6,593 bases of DNA from Bradyrhizobium sp. (GTDB lineage Bacteria; Pseudomonadota; Alphaproteobacteria; Rhizobiales; Xanthobacteraceae), in the NCBI GenBank assembly GCA_028290305.1, contig JAQGKC010000501.1, positions 1 through 6,593 of the forward strand. Direction: 5' to 3'. Positions 5,171 through 6,593 of this stretch are shown here, piece by piece. Below the pieces are notes generated by a model. It made no database searches, was not told the origin of the DNA, and saw only the letters and a list, made by a program, of their open reading frames with translations. The translations under genes were made by a program, and so were the position numbers. Within the stretch, counting starts at the first letter, position 1, and each line of letters starts with the position of its first letter.

Positions 5171-5422
5171 ATGATGTCTTTAGGCCATTTCGATGCGATT
5201 GCGGCCTCGCGTGGTGAGGGTCTCCATCCGAAGCTCCGCCAATTGCTCGAGCGCTCAGCCGCCTCTGCATCTTCCGAAGTCGCCGTGCGCTACGATGGAA
5301 TGCCTCAGGCCGGACCGGGCCCGCAGTCTGAGAAGGATAGGGTCTCCTCCAGTCAAACCGAGCCGCGACTGGTCTACGAGGCTCGCGTATCCCAAATGGG
5401 AAAGGCGTCAGAGCGCGCTTAG
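5171..5422 (+). CDS. Small hypothetical protein, 83 residues, with element-type promoter
   Basis: The function is not recognised. Residues 1-30 (GHFDAIAASRGEGLHPKLRQ...LLERSA) look helical and folded. The rest is polar, rich in Ser, Gln, Pro and Gly, and likely flexible. The frame opens at ATG 5129, but that start has no ribosome binding site. ATG 5171 has GGGAG at 5159-5163, 7 bp upstream, and element copy 3 ends 61 bp upstream, as at the methyltransferase genes. Those two signals are the main reason for calling it a gene, since composition alone is only moderately coding-like. It is divergent from the 125-residue gene. No terminator follows closely; the next good one on this strand is at 5938-5962. 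Confidence 0.5.
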   Translation: MMSLGHFDAIAASRGEGLHPKLRQLLERSAASASSEVAVRYDGMPQAGPGPQSEKDRVSSSQTEPRLVYEARVSQMGKASERA

Positions 5423-5558
5423 AACTCGGCGGCTTTCGCCCGATACTAAGGTTCGTAGCCCTTCAACGTATGTCATTTAGAGCGTAAGAGCCTGCCCTCA
5501 CGACTGCTTCATGCGAGGGATTGGATGAGATGTCGTAGGCTTGGTTGGTAAAAGGCGG

Positions 5559-5634
5559 TGGCGCTCCAGTGACTCGAACCCCCGACCAGAGAGTTCGATA
5601 GAAAGGAATTGCTCCATCTGCGCACGGGGGCGCC
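5559..5634 (-). pseudogene. Degenerate tRNA-like sequence, possibly former tRNA-Arg(UCU)
   Basis: Read on the minus strand, GGCGCCC (5634-5628) pairs with GAGCGCC (5566-5560) at six of seven positions, 76 nt apart including the discriminator, which is canonical tRNA length. A D-arm-like GTGC...GCAA and an anticodon loop TTTCTAT with U33 and UCU are present, plus a T-loop TTCGAGT. The T stem (GGGGG against CACTG) and anticodon stem are badly mispaired, so it should not be functional. CCA is not encoded (ACCG). Confidence 0.4.
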
Positions 5635-5705
5635 CGACACGATTCGAACGTATGACCTTCGCCTTCGGCGGGCAAACGCCAGCCAACCATGCAGTCCACC
5701 GCCGA
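5629..5705 (-). pseudogene. 3' portion of a tRNA-like sequence, possibly former tRNA-Arg(CCG)
   Basis: On the minus strand the 3' half is tRNA-like: anticodon arm TTGCC-CGCCGAA-GGCGA with CCG at the anticodon, variable loop AGGTC, a well-paired T arm (ATACG, loop TTCGAAT, CGTGT) and CGGGCGC as the acceptor 3' strand. Position 33 is G instead of U and the 5' acceptor and D arm do not pair. Its 3' end overlaps the 5' end of the neighbouring tRNA-like sequence by about six bases. A 3' tRNA remnant is what integration of a mobile element can leave, but no integrase is seen here. Confidence 0.4.
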
Positions 5706-5937
5706 CGGAAATTGAAAGGTTGGAACCCGTACTTGGATGGGCCACGATGGGAGGCGAAACGCCGTCTCCGTTCACATCGCCGCAAGGTGTACTACCTCGC
5801 GGAATGCTCCAAGATTCCGATTCACAGACTCGGAAGCACGCTCTGCCTTTGAGTGTCGGCATATAAAGGCTGGATCAAAAATCAGGAAAAACGCGCCGTC
5901 ATGAATGTGAAGCACGGAGCGTAGATCAAGCGGAAGC

Positions 5938-5962
5938 CGCGCCGGGGAGGGCGCGCCTTTTT
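5938..5962 (+). terminator. Intrinsic terminator, plus strand
   Basis: CGCGCC (5938-5943) and GGCGCG (5950-5955) form a 6-bp GC stem around loop GGGGAG, followed by CC and five T (5958-5962). No T-run lies on the other side, so it acts on plus-strand transcripts. The nearest plus-strand gene ends 515 bp earlier, so it may end a long 3' UTR or an unannotated RNA beginning near TATAAA at 5862-5867. Confidence 0.6.
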
Positions 5963-6022
5963 CCTTCACCTGTCCAGTGTTGCAAGAATCTCAGGAAATC
6001 GCTTACGCCAAAGGCAAGCGCG

Positions 6023-6511
6023 CTATTCGCACGGTGGCGACAGGTTCAGCTTTCGCAGCAGCGGGCTGAGCCCATTCGAAGAGCATTCTTTCAACTCGCT
6101 TACCTGGTTCGGAGGTGGCGCGCTCACTTGGTTCGGGGAATGATCGGCAGAGGCCATCCGCCCGCTGCGATTAGCGCTCCGTCTGAACTTATGCGTCTTC
6201 GTAGCCCTCGCGCTATGCGGTTCGTCTACCTTTAACGGTTTTAAATCGGAAGGTGCCATCGTTGCCAATGGCGGCGTTTCTGCCGGAGGACTGCTTCGGA
6301 CCTCGTCAGCCGGCTGAACATACGCAACATCAATTTTCTCAGCGCCCTTCGGCACATTCTCATTCGCTGCAAGCGGCAGGCGATCGGCCTTATTCCCGGC
6401 GACGGCTGGCCTGACGGTTTCCGGCGGTGGTGGCGTTGGCCTTTTTGCGGCGCCTGCAATGGCCCCAAGTCCGGCCAGACTGATCAACGTAAGTGCGACT
6501 GTCCTAATCAC
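6023..6511 (-). CDS. Secreted proline-rich hypothetical protein, 162 residues
   Basis: The N-terminus MIRTVALTLISLAGLGAIAG is a signal peptide: a positive residue, a hydrophobic core, then small residues with probable cleavage near AGAA (19-22). The mature part is low-complexity, rich in Pro, Ala, Ser and Lys (PTPPPP, 25-30; basic stretch ARATKTHKFRRSANRSGR, 101-118), with PNQVS at 126-130 and again at 134-138. Cysteines 143 and 161 near the end could form a disulfide. GTG 6511 is the start: AAGGAGG (6524-6518) lies 6 bp upstream. The frame runs to ATG 6577, but those extra residues would precede the signal peptide. Function is unknown; export to periplasm or envelope is likely. It carries no 22-bp element within the window and seems unrelated to the repair cluster. 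Confidence 0.75.
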   Translation of the reverse strand: MIRTVALTLISLAGLGAIAGAAKRPTPPPPETVRPAVAGNKADRLPLAANENVPKGAEKIDVAYVQPADEVRSSPPAETPPLATMAPSDLKPLKVDEPHSARATKTHKFRRSANRSGRMASADHSPNQVSAPPPNQVSELKECSSNGLSPLLRKLNLSPPCE

Positions 6512-6593
6512 TGGTCGCCTCCTTAATAGGGGAGAGGGCGTAACCGTCATGACTGAATGGGCCCAGAATGAGGCCATGAATTGGCGGAAAAAA

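Larger units (their letters stand above)
5423..6022. other. 600-bp region without a protein gene
   Basis: Frames here are short and lie across tRNA-like sequence. Their plus-strand translation PDTIRTYDLRLRR is the kind of string often mis-called as protein from the antisense of tRNA genes. I see two decayed minus-strand tRNA-like sequences (5559-5705), an inverted repeat TTCCGA/TCGGAA (5815-5820 and 5830-5835), and an intrinsic terminator at 5938-5962. Confidence 0.6.

Noticed and set aside
5609..5866. Plus-strand frame giving PDTIRTYDLRLRR
   Set aside because: This string is a familiar artefact of translating the antisense of tRNA genes. The minus-strand tRNA-like reading explains it.

Overview
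The window is GC-rich DNA with short overlapping bacterial genes, strong AAGGAGG-type ribosome binding sites and proteins that look alphaproteobacterial. The repair-protein sequences and the small lineage-type hypotheticals suggest Hyphomicrobiales, perhaps a Bradyrhizobium or Methylobacterium relative. That placement is inference; no rRNA or marker gene is present.

Layout. The left edge (1-203) is the end of a membrane CDP-alcohol phosphatidyltransferase-like gene, followed by a small hypothetical gene (350-601). The core is a DNA alkylation-repair locus on the + strand. It holds an Ada C-terminal/Ogt-type methylguanine methyltransferase (768-1343), a 2-oxoglutarate/Fe(II) oxygenase overlapping it by ATGA (1340-2089), an unknown 160-residue protein (2209-2691), a long hairpin, and a second, diverged methyltransferase (2911-3441). 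To the right are three small minus-strand genes (3535-3897, 4232-4492, 4615-4992) and one small plus-strand gene (5171-5422), all of unknown function. The stretch 5423-6022 has no convincing gene but carries two decayed tRNA-like sequences and an intrinsic terminator. The right end is a minus-strand gene for a secreted proline-rich protein (6023-6511).

Main discovery. A 22-bp element with consensus RATTTGAAAGCAAG-N3-CGGAG occurs six times, on both strands. Each copy lies 49-63 bp upstream of a start codon that has its own ribosome binding site. The six genes are both methyltransferases and all four small unknown genes between 3535 and 5422. Columns 3, 12, 13 and 18-21 are invariant. The left part (AAT or GAT, six bases, GCAA) resembles the Escherichia coli Ada operator, and a -10-like hexamer follows about 22 bp after the element in the clearest copies. 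The simplest reading is a local alkylation-response regulon under an Ada-like activator encoded elsewhere, in which four uncharacterised small proteins are co-regulated with direct-reversal repair enzymes. The element and its positions are seen directly; the identity of the regulator and the damage-response role of the small proteins are inferred.
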